Source: Paenibacillus sp. V4I7
GTDB taxonomy: Bacteria > Bacillota > Bacilli > Paenibacillales > NBRC-103111
Assembly (NCBI RefSeq): GCF_030817275.1
Contig: NZ_JAUSZD010000002.1
Coordinates: forward strand, 1,426,001 to 1,490,000
Direction: 5' to 3'
DNA length: 64,000 bases
Part shown: in pieces, positions 55,510 through 64,000 of the stretch
Position numbering within the stretch: position 1 is the stretch's first letter
Layout: each line of letters opens with the position of its first letter
Notes under the pieces: model-generated
The model's database searches: none
What the model saw: the letters and a program-made list of their open reading frames with translations, nothing else
Told to the model about the DNA's origin: nothing
Position numbers and translations under genes: made by a program

Positions 55510-57741
55510 ATGAGAGTAATGCCCAAGTACAGAGATACCTATTTTACCCGTCTTATCTTATCTTATACGATTTTGGCTGTCGTCCTGATTGGGCTTACGG
55601 GAGGTTACCTATATTCTCAAGCCAATCGATTGATGGTTGGCGAAATCTCCAAGGACAGCCAAAACCGGCTTGTTACCGTAAAGGATTATGTCGAACAGAC
55701 GCTGCTTAGAAGATTCGAAGACAATCTACAGAATAAGGCTTTATCTACCATTTTCATTCAGAATAATTCCAATTTGAATTATTTGTTGGATAGCGGATGG
55801 GAAGGCAATCTCAGCCGCATTGCGTCGTTTCGCCAGGATCTTGATAATTATAAATTGGCTATTGAAGGTGCTTCTAAAATGACGGCCTATTTTCGTACGG
55901 GAAATTATGTCGTTGACAACAATTCCTTTTTTATGAAGCCGGATAACTCTACAGACGTCGCTTTCATCGGTCAGCTAAATCAAACTGTTCCCAACCGATG
56001 GATAACCCGAACATTGCCGGATACAAGCCCCAGTATTGCCGAAGGGAAGCAGGTTATGACTTATGTCGTTAAGCTTCCGTATGACATCCCAAGCGCTATT
56101 CCTAAAGGATACTTGTTTGTTGATGTCGAGCAGGAGTACGTCAAACAGGCTGCTGCCAAAATTATGAACTCCCAGAACGAAAGGCTTTATATATTCGATG
56201 CGGTCGGGAATTTGATCGTTCAAACAACGGATTCGAATCCGGACGAAATTCACCTGCTTCAGAACGTAATTGGATCCGGTCAGACCGTTCGGGAAATCGC
56301 TGACGACAAGAGCGGCACAATTGTGATGTCGTACCTTGACAAATCGAAGTCGGGGAACGGTTGGACCTATGCGATGGTTCGTCCTATGAATACGTTTGTA
56401 TTAGCTTCCGAACAAATCAAAACAAAAATATTCATAGGCTGCAGTTTGGTACTCTTGTTAGGGTTTGTCATTTCCTACATGATTTCAAAACGATTTTATA
56501 TTCCAATGAAAAAGCTTGTCCAGCATATCCGCAGTCTGCATCAACCTAACTCGGCACAGTCCCAAATGAACGAATACGCAATCATCAGAAATGCGTTGAA
56601 TAGCTTGGGACAAAAAATTGAGACCTTGGAATCCCTGGCGAAAACGAACGAAATGAAAAATCTTGTTTTGGGCGCCAGCCTTGGTTTGGAGAATATGGAC
56701 GACTTGCCTCAGGACCGCCAATTTCTAGTCGCGTATATTCCGCTCATGGAAGGCCATAGTAAGGAGTTCAAGCAGTGTTATGAGCAGATCGACCACTCCA
56801 TACGAAATGAGGTTGTCTGCTTGAATTTGAGGGAAGCAGCTATCATCTTCTTCTTTGATTCCCTCGACATGGTTGATGATGAAGCGATTGCTGCGGATTT
56901 AGTTCGAGTAAAAGAGGTAATTAGAGACGAGATTCGTTTCGGGGCTGCGATCGGCTCTTTAGTTCAATCGCTCGAAGAAATCCCACTCTCCTATCAATTG
57001 GCGCAGCAAGCTTATCGCTATTGCTTTTTTTATGGTCAGGAAGCGATTGTTCAGCACTCGAAGATTTCTGCATTGAACCCGACGCCGTACATGTTTTCGT
57101 TCGATCTCTATAAAAATGCATTGAAGGTCGGGAATGTAAACGGATCGAATCAGTTTATCGATGATTTCACCAATATCCTGGAGGAACAGAGCCTACAGCT
57201 CGAAGTGGTGGAATTAGCGCTGCTTCAACTGGTTTCCACGCTTTATCAGGTCGTGATCGAGCTGGATTTACAACAGTTGATTCCTTCCTCCAATCTATTT
57301 GACGAACTGAAAAAAGAAACGCTGTCGGACACGATGGACGCGATTCGCAGCCTCTCGGGGCAGATTGCTTTACATGTAAGCGAATCGGGCAATCATGCTC
57401 ATGCGGACGTCATATTAAAATTGAAAGTGTATATCGACGAACATTTACACGAAGATCTTTCGTTGAATCTTCTTTCCGAAATGGCCTCGCTCGCTCCGGC
57501 CTATGTTTCAACCTTGTTCGGCGAAGTCATGAGGGAATCATTTACCGAATATGTCACTCGGGCAAGGCTGGACAAAGCAGCAGCTCTGTTGCGAGAAGAC
57601 GTTCGCTTATCCGTCACGGAAATCGCGTCTCTCGTCGGATATCGTAACCCGCAATATTTTCACAACAAATTTAAAGCCCGCTTCGGGATCACCCCGGTAC
57701 AATATCGGCAGGTAAAAAACACAGATGTGCAAGCCATATAG
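55510..57741 (+). CDS. Membrane-bound AraC-family transcriptional regulator
   Basis: A 743-residue one-component regulator. TM1 (~14-36), a dCache-like extracellular region (~40-300), TM2 (~305-325), a ~300-residue cytoplasmic domain, and a C-terminal AraC double helix-turn-helix (~634-735: LSLNLLSEMASLAPAYVSTL; VTEIASLVGYRNPQYFHNKF). It combines the sensor of a YesM kinase with the output of a YesN regulator and needs no phosphotransfer. An AAAGGGGG site precedes the ATG. It lies directly upstream of the LplB/YtcP/LplA importer and likely activates it. A terminator follows. Confidence 0.9.
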   Translation: MRVMPKYRDTYFTRLILSYTILAVVLIGLTGGYLYSQANRLMVGEISKDSQNRLVTVKDYVEQTLLRRFEDNLQNKALSTIFIQNNSNLNYLLDSGWEGNLSRIASFRQDLDNYKLAIEGASKMTAYFRTGNYVVDNNSFFMKPDNSTDVAFIGQLNQTVPNRWITRTLPDTSPSIAEGKQVMTYVVKLPYDIPSAIPKGYLFVDVEQEYVKQAAAKIMNSQNERLYIFDAVGNLIVQTTDSNPDEIHLLQNVIGSGQTVREIADDKSGTIVMSYLDKSKSGNGWTYAMVRPMNTFVLASEQIKTKIFIGCSLVLLLGFVISYMISKRFYIPMKKLVQHIRSLHQPNSAQSQMNEYAIIRNALNSLGQKIETLESLAKTNEMKNLVLGASLGLENMDDLPQDRQFLVAYIPLMEGHSKEFKQCYEQIDHSIRNEVVCLNLREAAIIFFFDSLDMVDDEAIAADLVRVKEVIRDEIRFGAAIGSLVQSLEEIPLSYQLAQQAYRYCFFYGQEAIVQHSKISALNPTPYMFSFDLYKNALKVGNVNGSNQFIDDFTNILEEQSLQLEVVELALLQLVSTLYQVVIELDLQQLIPSSNLFDELKKETLSDTMDAIRSLSGQIALHVSESGNHAHADVILKLKVYIDEHLHEDLSLNLLSEMASLAPAYVSTLFGEVMRESFTEYVTRARLDKAAALLREDVRLSVTEIASLVGYRNPQYFHNKFKARFGITPVQYRQVKNTDVQAI

Positions 57742-57754
57742 CAGAATTACTCAT

Positions 57755-57784
57755 GAACAGCCTAATAAGGCTGTCTTTTTTTTC
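57755..57784 (+). terminator. Terminator of the membrane AraC gene
   Basis: acagcc pairs with ggctgt around taata, followed by eight T residues. Confidence 0.85.
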
Positions 57785-57847
57785 TATGGAAGCCGCTTAT
57801 CTATGATTCATTAAAGAAAATGCAATCAAATATGAAAGAATTCTTAC

Positions 57848-57885
57848 GAAATCGAATGAATTTACAATGGAAAGAACGCTATCAG
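57848..57885 (+). promoter_or_regulatory. Shared promoter element of the LplB/YtcP/LplA importer operon
   Basis: A 38-base block containing a TACAAT-type -10 (57863-57868) and an aacgct half-operator. It matches 63082-63119, upstream of the alginate-lyase gene, at 30 of 38 positions. It is probably the promoter and operator recognised in both loci. Confidence 0.6.
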
Positions 57886-57946
57886 AGTAATAAAGTAGGG
57901 GTATGAAACGAGGTCTCAGCCTCATCTAAGAAAGGAGATTACAAAC

Positions 57947-58921
57947 ATGAATCCGGCAAACACCTCTGAATTAAACAGTGTTAAAGTAGTCGGCAAAAAA
58001 ACGGAATCGAGATTGGCACACACATGGAGAGAATATAAGAAGAACAAGTATCTGTTCCTGTTGCTGGCTCCTGTGCTGATCTGGTATGCCGTGTTTCATT
58101 ACGCCCCCATGTACGGCATTCAATTGGCTTTTAAAGATTTTTACATTATAAAAGGGATATGGGGAAGCCCTTGGGTTGGGTTCAAGCACTTTCAATATTT
58201 ATTTATGATGTCACCCGACTTTTGGAAAATCATGCGAAATACGGTCGTGATCAGCTTTTATCACATCGTATTCGGGTTTCCGGCCCCGATCATTTTGGCA
58301 TTGCTGTTAAACGAAGTGCGGATTTCGGTATTCAAGAGGATTGCCCAAACGATCTCGTATTTGCCCCATTTTTTATCTTGGGTCGTCATCGGCGGGATTA
58401 TGATTACGCTGCTGTCTCCGAGCACCGGCGTCGTCAATTATATCATCCAACAGCTTGGGTTTGAACCGATCTATTTTTTGGGCAGTGAATCGTCTTTCCG
58501 GTTCACGATGGTCGTATCTGCCATCTGGAAAGAAATTGGCTGGGGGACCATCATCTATTTGGCGGCTTTGGCCGGAGTGGATTCGCAGCTGTACGAAGCA
58601 GCCGTACTTGACGGAGCGAACCGCTGGAAGCAAACCATCCACATTACGATCCCTTCCATTCTTCCGGTTATTACCATTTTATTGATCTTGCGGGTTGGCG
58701 GGGTTCTGGACGCGGGCTTCGACCAGATCCTTACCTTATATTCTCCAGCCGTATATGGCGTAGCTGATGTATTGGATACGTATGTGTACCGCGTAGGTCT
58801 GCAAAACTTCCAATTTAGTTTGACGGCAGCAGTCGGTCTTTTCAAAAATGTCGTAGCGGTAGTGCTGGTGTTAACGACCAACTATATCATAAAAAAAATG
58901 GGGCAAGAAGGAATTACGTAA
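57947..58921 (+). CDS. ABC transporter permease, LplB family
   Basis: A 324-residue permease with a long N-terminal cytoplasmic tail, six helices, YAPMYGIQLAFKDFYIIKGI after TM1 and the EAA loop YEAAVLDGANRWKQTIHITI. LplB-type permeases work with a YtcP/LplC partner and a large LplA-type lipoprotein, all encoded next. These are common oligosaccharide importers of Paenibacillus. AAAGGAG precedes the ATG. The ATPase is not encoded nearby. Confidence 0.92.
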   Translation: MNPANTSELNSVKVVGKKTESRLAHTWREYKKNKYLFLLLAPVLIWYAVFHYAPMYGIQLAFKDFYIIKGIWGSPWVGFKHFQYLFMMSPDFWKIMRNTVVISFYHIVFGFPAPIILALLLNEVRISVFKRIAQTISYLPHFLSWVVIGGIMITLLSPSTGVVNYIIQQLGFEPIYFLGSESSFRFTMVVSAIWKEIGWGTIIYLAALAGVDSQLYEAAVLDGANRWKQTIHITIPSILPVITILLILRVGGVLDAGFDQILTLYSPAVYGVADVLDTYVYRVGLQNFQFSLTAAVGLFKNVVAVVLVLTTNYIIKKMGQEGIT

Positions 58922-58948
58922 CAAGTGTTCAGAAAGGTGTGAACGGCC

Positions 58949-59812
58949 GTGAGGTTAAGCTTAGGTGAAAAAGTGTTTCAAATAATCGTAATCGCATTTC
59001 TTACTTGTGTTTGTATATGTATGATCTACCCGTTTCTTCACGTTCTTTCCATCTCCCTCAGTACAAGCGCCGAGGCGTTAAGGCCGGGATTGCACTGGTA
59101 TCCGTATGAGATATCGTTCAGTGCATGGGAGAGAGTGTTTACGACCGATTCGGTTTGGATCGCTTTCGGGAACACGGTGTTTCGCTCTGTAGTGGGGACG
59201 TTTCTTACGCTGCTATTTATGGCGCTGGGGGCCTACTCGCTCTCGAAGAAGTATCTTCCGCATCGCAATTTTTATACGATGTTTATCGTTGTAACGATGT
59301 TTTTTGGCGGCGGGCTTATTCCCACTTACCTCCTGATCAAATCGCTAGGGTTCATCGATTCGCGTTGGTCCTTGATTATCCCTGGCTTGATCAGCACATA
59401 TTCGATGCTGATTCTTCGCAACTTTTTCATGAGCCTTCCGGAGGAGCTGGAGGATTCCGCCAAAATCGACGGGGCAAGCGACCTGCGTATTTTGTTCACT
59501 ATCGTGTTGCCGTTGTCCAAGCCTATATTGGCCACCCTTGCGCTTTGGTCCGCCGTCGGGCATTGGAACGCCTGGTTCGATGCGATGCTGTACATTCAGG
59601 ATCAATCGAAGACTGTGCTACAGATATTGCTAAGAAGAATCGTGATTACCGCGGAGGGAGATCCATTGACAGCCGTGCCTATCGAGGAACAGGCGCCGGA
59701 AACCCTTAAGGCCGCAATCATCATGTTTACCGCGCTGCCGATCCTCGTCGTCTATCCGTTTCTTCAGAAATATTTTGTCCAAGGCGTCTTGGTAGGCTCG
59801 CTAAAGGGTTAG
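58949..59812 (+). CDS. ABC transporter permease, YtcP/LplC family
   Basis: A 287-residue six-helix permease. IYPFLHVLSISLSTSAEAL after TM1, GGGLIPTYLLIKSLGFIDSR, EAA loop EDSAKIDGASDLRILFTIVL and C-terminal KYFVQGVLVGSLKG are typical. GTG 58949 follows AAAGGTG by eight bases. It is the partner of the LplB-type permease 27 bases upstream. Confidence 0.92.
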   Translation: MRLSLGEKVFQIIVIAFLTCVCICMIYPFLHVLSISLSTSAEALRPGLHWYPYEISFSAWERVFTTDSVWIAFGNTVFRSVVGTFLTLLFMALGAYSLSKKYLPHRNFYTMFIVVTMFFGGGLIPTYLLIKSLGFIDSRWSLIIPGLISTYSMLILRNFFMSLPEELEDSAKIDGASDLRILFTIVLPLSKPILATLALWSAVGHWNAWFDAMLYIQDQSKTVLQILLRRIVITAEGDPLTAVPIEEQAPETLKAAIIMFTALPILVVYPFLQKYFVQGVLVGSLKG

Positions 59813-59897
59813 CACATATCACCTGATTTAAATGGGATTGCTCTTGTAGTATTCCGTCTAAATATAACTTGTATGATAAAAAGGGAGGCAAAAAAGA

Positions 59898-61472
59898 ATG
59901 AAACAGATTAATAAGAAAATGTTGGGTATGACTTCTATCGTCTTATCGATGTCGCTTTTGGCGGCAGGATGCAGCGGAGGGAAATCGGCCGAACAAACGC
60001 CGGCAGCTTCCAATAAACCGGGGGCAGCAGAAAAGCCGATTGAAATTACTTGGGCGAACAACTTCAATGCGCCTGAAGCTGACGACAACTACGTGCAGAA
60101 GCAGTTGGAGCAAAAATTCAACGTAAAAATCAAGAATGTCAAATTTGAACGAACGACATGGAAGGAAAAATTCGGAGTTCTGCTTGCCTCCGGACAAGTT
60201 CCTGACATTTTCCCGATCGATGCGAACGAAACCGATATGGCCACGTGGGCGGATCAAGGCGTCATTGCCAGCCTTTCCCCGGATGAAATCAAAAAGAATA
60301 TGCCGAATTATATTAAATCGCTGGAATCGGTTGACGCCGGTGCATGGGGTGTCGGCAATTACAAAGGAAAGAACTGGGGGATTCCTAAGGTATGGCCGGA
60401 CGGTGAGTCTGGCTTCATTCCCGGTTATAACGATGCCTGGCTGAAGAAGATCGGCTACAACGCACCTCCGCAGACGCTCGCGGAGCTGGAGGATGTGCTC
60501 ACGAAATTCGCCAATAACGATCCGGACGGCAACGGCAAGAAGGATACGTACGGCATGTCGGGTCGAGGCAAGCTCCCGATCCAAATGTTCACCTCCGTAT
60601 TCTCGGCTCATGGCGTATCTCCGTATCAGTTCAAGCTGGGTGCTGATGGAAAAATCGTGTACGGCGGGCTCACAGAAGAAACCCGCTCCGCGCTCAAGCT
60701 TCTGAACAAGTGGTACAAGAGCGGACTGATCGATCCGGAGTTTATTACAACCGACAACAATCAGCTCAACGAGAAATTCGCCAACCAAAAGATCGGTATG
60801 GTCGACAACATGAAGTGGGGCAATTTCGACAAGAACTCCGGATTTATTACGAAACCAGGATCGGAAAAGGGCCAGACTGTCGTTGCAGGTAAGCCGGTTG
60901 TCGGCCCGGCCGGCAAATCGTTAGGCTTCGCTTACGGCGGGCGTCAAGCTCCTGTTCTGTTGGGCGCACAGGTCGAGAAGGATGAAGCGAAACGGGTTAA
61001 GATTGAGCAAATTCTTGATGCCGTCGCAACAAATCCGGAGTTGTGGCTGCTGACGGTTTACGGTCAGAAGGACGTCAACTATGATCAGAACGGCGACTTG
61101 GTTGTTCCGAAGACGACACCGGAGGCCGCTGCCATCAAAGCCGGCGCTGGCAGCTTCTACAATCCGCTCAACGCCGCAGTTACTTCCATGGCGAAATACA
61201 ATACGAGCAAGGAATTGCTGGACCTGAAGGCGAAGGTAAATGTCGGTTATGAGCCAATGAAGGACATCCTGGGACCTGCCGTTTTGACCACCAAGTCGAA
61301 ATATTGGGGGAATCTGCAGACGCTGGAGGACGCATATGTGATTAAATCCGTCACCGGCGAAACGAATACGGATAAAGCGTTTGACGATTTCAAGGCTGCG
61401 TGGCTGAAAGCTGGCGGTCAAGAATTGACGGATGAAGTCACCAAGGTGTACGCAGAGCGTAATAAGAAGTAA
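59898..61472 (+). CDS. Extracellular solute-binding lipoprotein, LplA type
   Basis: A 524-residue lipoprotein. Lipobox LAAGC (Cys25), mature start IEITWANNFNAPEADDNYVQ, and GVLLASGQVPDIFPIDANE, as in the large LplA class. An FANNDPDGNGKKDTYGMSG stretch resembles a calcium-binding loop (D-x-D-G-N-G-K-x-D). It should capture an oligosaccharide, probably a uronate product given the GH28-like gene that follows. AAAAAGGGAGG precedes the ATG. A large terminator follows. Confidence 0.92.
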   Translation: MKQINKKMLGMTSIVLSMSLLAAGCSGGKSAEQTPAASNKPGAAEKPIEITWANNFNAPEADDNYVQKQLEQKFNVKIKNVKFERTTWKEKFGVLLASGQVPDIFPIDANETDMATWADQGVIASLSPDEIKKNMPNYIKSLESVDAGAWGVGNYKGKNWGIPKVWPDGESGFIPGYNDAWLKKIGYNAPPQTLAELEDVLTKFANNDPDGNGKKDTYGMSGRGKLPIQMFTSVFSAHGVSPYQFKLGADGKIVYGGLTEETRSALKLLNKWYKSGLIDPEFITTDNNQLNEKFANQKIGMVDNMKWGNFDKNSGFITKPGSEKGQTVVAGKPVVGPAGKSLGFAYGGRQAPVLLGAQVEKDEAKRVKIEQILDAVATNPELWLLTVYGQKDVNYDQNGDLVVPKTTPEAAAIKAGAGSFYNPLNAAVTSMAKYNTSKELLDLKAKVNVGYEPMKDILGPAVLTTKSKYWGNLQTLEDAYVIKSVTGETNTDKAFDDFKAAWLKAGGQELTDEVTKVYAERNKK

Positions 61473-61502
61473 TCAACAGTAATCAAAACTGCTTTAACTC
61501 TG

Positions 61503-61552
61503 GGCCGGTCGGTTGGAACATGCCATTCATGTTCCAGCCCTTCCGGCTTTTA
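61503..61552 (+). terminator. Terminator between the binding-protein and GH28-like genes
   Basis: gccggtcggttggaacatg pairs with catgttccagcccttccggc (minor mismatches), followed by TTTTATTTT. It rules out upstream starts for the next gene and may allow only partial read-through. Confidence 0.85.
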
Positions 61553-61588
61553 TTTTCACAATTAGAAGTATTTTGGAGGCGAGTTCCA

Positions 61589-62962
61589 TTGATTAAAGTT
61601 CAAAATGATTTGATCACATATCCTGCACCGGCAGAAGCGGCTGGAAATTCCGATTTCACGGTACGGGTCCGATTGCTACAAGGTGAATGGCAGGAGCTGT
61701 TTAGTTACAACGTGAAGGTCGATATGCATGACGTGCGGAATGCCTCCATGGTGTATTTCGATTGCACCGGTCCCGTTGAAGTCGAAGTGGTAAAGAACGT
61801 TGGGGTTGTAGAGGAAGCGGTGATTCGCCCCTTATCGTCAGGGCTTGAGTGCTCCTATAGCGATAACCGCGTGACGTTCATACTTGATCGACCGCGAAAA
61901 TTATCGTTGGAAGTAAACGGGGATCGGTTCCACAACCTTCACATCTTTGCGAACCCATTGGAAGATAATGTTCCCGATCCGGCAGATCCCGATGTAATTT
62001 TCTTCGGGCCGGGCATGCATATTTTGGAAGAGCCCCAATTGCGCATTCCCTCCGGGAAAACGGTTTATATCGCTGGAGGTGCCGTCGTTGTAGGGGCGCT
62101 AGTGTGCGAGCGTGTGCAAGATGTGACGATACGGGGCAGAGGGCTGCTCTATATGTCGGATTTTGAGAAAACCACTTATTATCGTGGAGTTCAGATCACC
62201 TTCTCAAAGAACATCACGATAGAAGGAATTATTACGGTTGATCCACCCCACTATACCGTACTGATCGGACAATCCGAACATATCTCAATCCGCAACCTTA
62301 AGACGTTCAGTACCCGAGGTTGGTCGGACGGCATCGACATGATGTCCTGTTCTCATATTGACATCGATGACGTCTTTCTGCGAACTTCCGATGATTGTAT
62401 CGCCATATACGGACACCGCGGGGAGTTTGACGGAGATAGCCGGAACGTTACGGTTCGAAACTCGATCCTTTGGGCGGATGTTGCCCATCCTATGAATATC
62501 GGAACCCATGGGGATTCCGAAAACGGTGGAAATGTCATTGAAAACATCGTATTTGAGAACATCGACATTTTGGAGCATCACGAACCGCAGCCCGATTATT
62601 GGGGATGTATGGCTATCAATCCTGGGGATAATAATACCGTTCGAAACGTAAAGTACGAAAATATCCGGATCGAGCAATTTGAGCTCGGAGAGCTTTTCAA
62701 CATCCGGGTCGTTCATAATCCGAAATATAATCCGCATCCGGGAAAACGGGTAGAGAATATCCACTTTAAAGATATCGTCTTTAACGGTATTTGCGAAAAT
62801 CCGTCCCGTATTGAGGGATTCGATGAAACCCGGGTTGTCGACGGCATCACTTTCGAGAATGTATTAGTGAACGGCCGACAGCTGAAATTAGATTCGGAGG
62901 ATATTCTCATAGGGTCCTATGTTCATAATGTGAACATCATTCGAAATAAAGATTCGATATAA
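61589..62962 (+). CDS. GH28-like right-handed beta-helix glycosidase
   Basis: A 457-residue protein without signal peptide. A beta-sandwich-like N-terminal ~130 residues leads into a parallel beta-helix: KTVYIAGGAVVVGALVCERV, then FSTRGWSDGIDMMSCSHIDI, LRTSDDCIAIYGHRGEFDGD and HPMNIGTHGDSENGG. The DD and G-T-H-G arrangement resembles the GH28 polygalacturonase site (NTD, DD, GHG). It probably cleaves imported galacturonide- or related oligosaccharides in the cytoplasm. TTG 61589 has GGAGG nine bases upstream; an upstream in-frame ATG at 61520 lies inside the terminator. Substrate assignment is tentative. Confidence 0.82.
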   Translation: MIKVQNDLITYPAPAEAAGNSDFTVRVRLLQGEWQELFSYNVKVDMHDVRNASMVYFDCTGPVEVEVVKNVGVVEEAVIRPLSSGLECSYSDNRVTFILDRPRKLSLEVNGDRFHNLHIFANPLEDNVPDPADPDVIFFGPGMHILEEPQLRIPSGKTVYIAGGAVVVGALVCERVQDVTIRGRGLLYMSDFEKTTYYRGVQITFSKNITIEGIITVDPPHYTVLIGQSEHISIRNLKTFSTRGWSDGIDMMSCSHIDIDDVFLRTSDDCIAIYGHRGEFDGDSRNVTVRNSILWADVAHPMNIGTHGDSENGGNVIENIVFENIDILEHHEPQPDYWGCMAINPGDNNTVRNVKYENIRIEQFELGELFNIRVVHNPKYNPHPGKRVENIHFKDIVFNGICENPSRIEGFDETRVVDGITFENVLVNGRQLKLDSEDILIGSYVHNVNIIRNKDSI

Positions 62963-62994
62963 TATATAGATTACTTATTTTAAAATAGCAGAAG

Positions 62995-63026
62995 GCTATC
63001 CCGGGTATCAAGACCACGGGATAGCA
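62995..63026 (+). terminator. Hairpin after the GH28-like gene
   Basis: gctatcccg pairs perfectly with cgggatagc around a 13-base loop; only weak T follows. Confidence 0.6.
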
Positions 63027-63081
63027 TTGAAATATTGCGCCGCTTTTAACATGCGATCGGTCAAATTGAAAGAAATCTGAT

Positions 63082-63119
63082 GAAATTGAATAATTTTGCA
63101 ATGGATAGAGCGCTTTCAT
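63082..63119 (+). promoter_or_regulatory. Shared promoter element and cre-like box before the alginate-lyase-family gene
   Basis: A 38-base block matching 57848-57885 at 30 positions. It ends in agagcgctttcat, a near-symmetric LacI-family half operator. A ~260-base leader without a recognisable gene separates it from the start codon. Confidence 0.6.
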
Positions 63120-63380
63120 TTTGATAGGATTCATTGTGAAAGTGCTGAAAGATGCTTATTTGATTGTTGTAAAAAAAGGGTTCTGTGGAGGTGATTAAAG
63201 ATAAAGATTCGGACCAGTTTGTTTGAGAACTGTCATTATCTAGGGGGCCGCAATAGTTGTGAGCTAAGAGGTTGAGGTTTTTGAATATTTGACAATACGA
63301 GACTTCACGTTGAAGTTTTGGGGCAATGATTTAATGAATTTTTACACCAAGGCACAGCTGAATGAATGGGGGAGTACAAA

Positions 63381-64000
63381 TGAAAGGGCTTACTTTCAGG
63401 AATGCGTTTAAGCGCATTTTGTCTATCGTTATTTCCATTACTTTTATGGCCACGATCCTGCCTTTATCGACAGGAGTAGCTGCAGCGGAAACAACATCGA
63501 TTTTTACGGATTATCAACCAACGATTAATGAAGTCATTGATGTAAGCGGTTTTAAACATCCCGGTGTCGGACTGACCAAGGATATTCTTGAAAATATGAG
63601 GACACAGGTTCTGGCGCAAAAAGAACCTTGGAATACTTATTTTAATCAAATGCTCCAATCTTCAACTGCTTCAAAGACTGTCGGATCAAGCAATCAAGGC
63701 GCTGAACCAGCGAAACCAGGCATTGATGCTTTTAATAGCCAGAGCTTTAATCAGAGATTTATACAAGACGGTTTGAAGGCTTATACCCAAGCTATTTTGT
63801 ATTATGTAACGGGTGATGAGGCTTATCGGGCAAATGCGATGCGTATTATCCGAATTTGGTCGCATATGGATCCTACGAAATACGCGTATTTTAATGATGC
63901 GCATATTCACACGGGAATCCCGCTCAACCGGATGGTTACCGCTGCGGAAATCTTAAGGTATACAAGCACTCAAACAGCAGAACTGGAGTGGACAGATCAA
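63381..64000 (+). CDS. Secreted alginate-lyase-family (alpha/alpha-toroid) protein, 3'-partial
   Basis: The frame is open from ATG 63381 to the window end (206 codons). GGGGGAG precedes the start. A signal peptide (KRILSIVISITFMATILPLS, cleavage likely after GVAAA) is followed by FKHPGVGLTKDILENMRTQV and QRFIQDGLKAYTQAILYYVT. Next come GDEAYRANAMRIIRIWSHMD and DAHIHTGIPLNRMV. This is the N-terminal part of the alginate-lyase superfamily toroid found in many secreted uronate polysaccharide lyases. The catalytic residues may lie beyond the window. It shares a promoter element with the importer operon at 57947. Confidence 0.82.

Noticed and set aside
57869..57884. Possible full cre at the importer promoter
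   Set aside because: The aacgct core lacks the TGNAANCG spacing, so it is reported only as part of the shared promoter block.
59943..60788. 281-codon antisense frame opposite the LplA-type lipoprotein gene
   Set aside because: A shadow produced by codon bias of the real gene; no ribosome binding site or recognisable motif.
61520..61588. Upstream ATG extending the GH28-like gene
   Set aside because: It falls in the terminator of the preceding gene; TTG 61589 has GGAGG at nine bases.

Overview
The window looks like a chromosomal segment of a Paenibacillus-type member of the Bacillales. The signs are moderate GC, strong GGAGG-type ribosome binding sites with frequent TTG/GTG starts, an S-layer-homology (SLH) anchored giant glycosidase, YesM/YesN-type two-component systems, carbohydrate importers without their own ATPase, CcpA-type (cre-like) operators, and a hutP-hutH pair with a HutP antitermination region. 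No rRNA, tRNA, CRISPR array, phage or transposase gene was seen.

Layout. 1-9658: 3' part of an SLH-anchored GH32 fructan hydrolase with repeated binding modules, then a three-gene CUT2 (Rbs-type) sugar importer, possibly for the released fructose. 9.8-14.2 kb: a membrane protein, a GNAT acetyltransferase, a decayed oxidoreductase and a secreted stalk-domain protein. 14.5-19.2 kb: an operon of aldose epimerase, Gfo/Idh/MocA oxidoreductase, TIM-barrel isomerase, desaturase-type di-iron oxygenase and Rieske ferredoxin. It resembles the rhizobial moc (rhizopine) set and is the most unusual system here. 19.5 kb: remnant of a formylglycine-generating-enzyme family gene. 20-34.7 kb: a pentose-polysaccharide locus: two-component system, importer (one permease frameshifted), foldase-like protein, beta-helix protein, double GH43 enzyme and a frameshifted GH51 arabinofuranosidase. 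34.8-45.8 kb: a second two-component system divergent from a uronate locus (two UxuA-family dehydratases around an importer) and a large secreted lyase-like protein with a FIMAH domain.

45.9-55.3 kb: a response-regulator stub, glucarate dehydratase with a FadR-type regulator (matching operators in both promoters), a YtrA-type ABC operon, an MDR oxidoreductase, a GC-richer small membrane gene between direct repeats, a DUF4386 protein, an isomerase remnant, and hutP-hutH. 55.5-64 kb: a membrane-bound AraC regulator, a LplB/YtcP/LplA-type importer, a GH28-like beta-helix enzyme and the start of an alginate-lyase-family gene.

Together the genes describe a plant or soil polysaccharide degrader: extracellular enzymes release oligosaccharides, locus-specific sensors or AraC regulators induce importers, and cre-like operators add global control. 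The three CUT1 importers have no ATPase gene here and presumably share one encoded elsewhere. Several gene stubs and single-base frameshifts suggest rearrangement and decay; the frameshifts could also be sequence errors.
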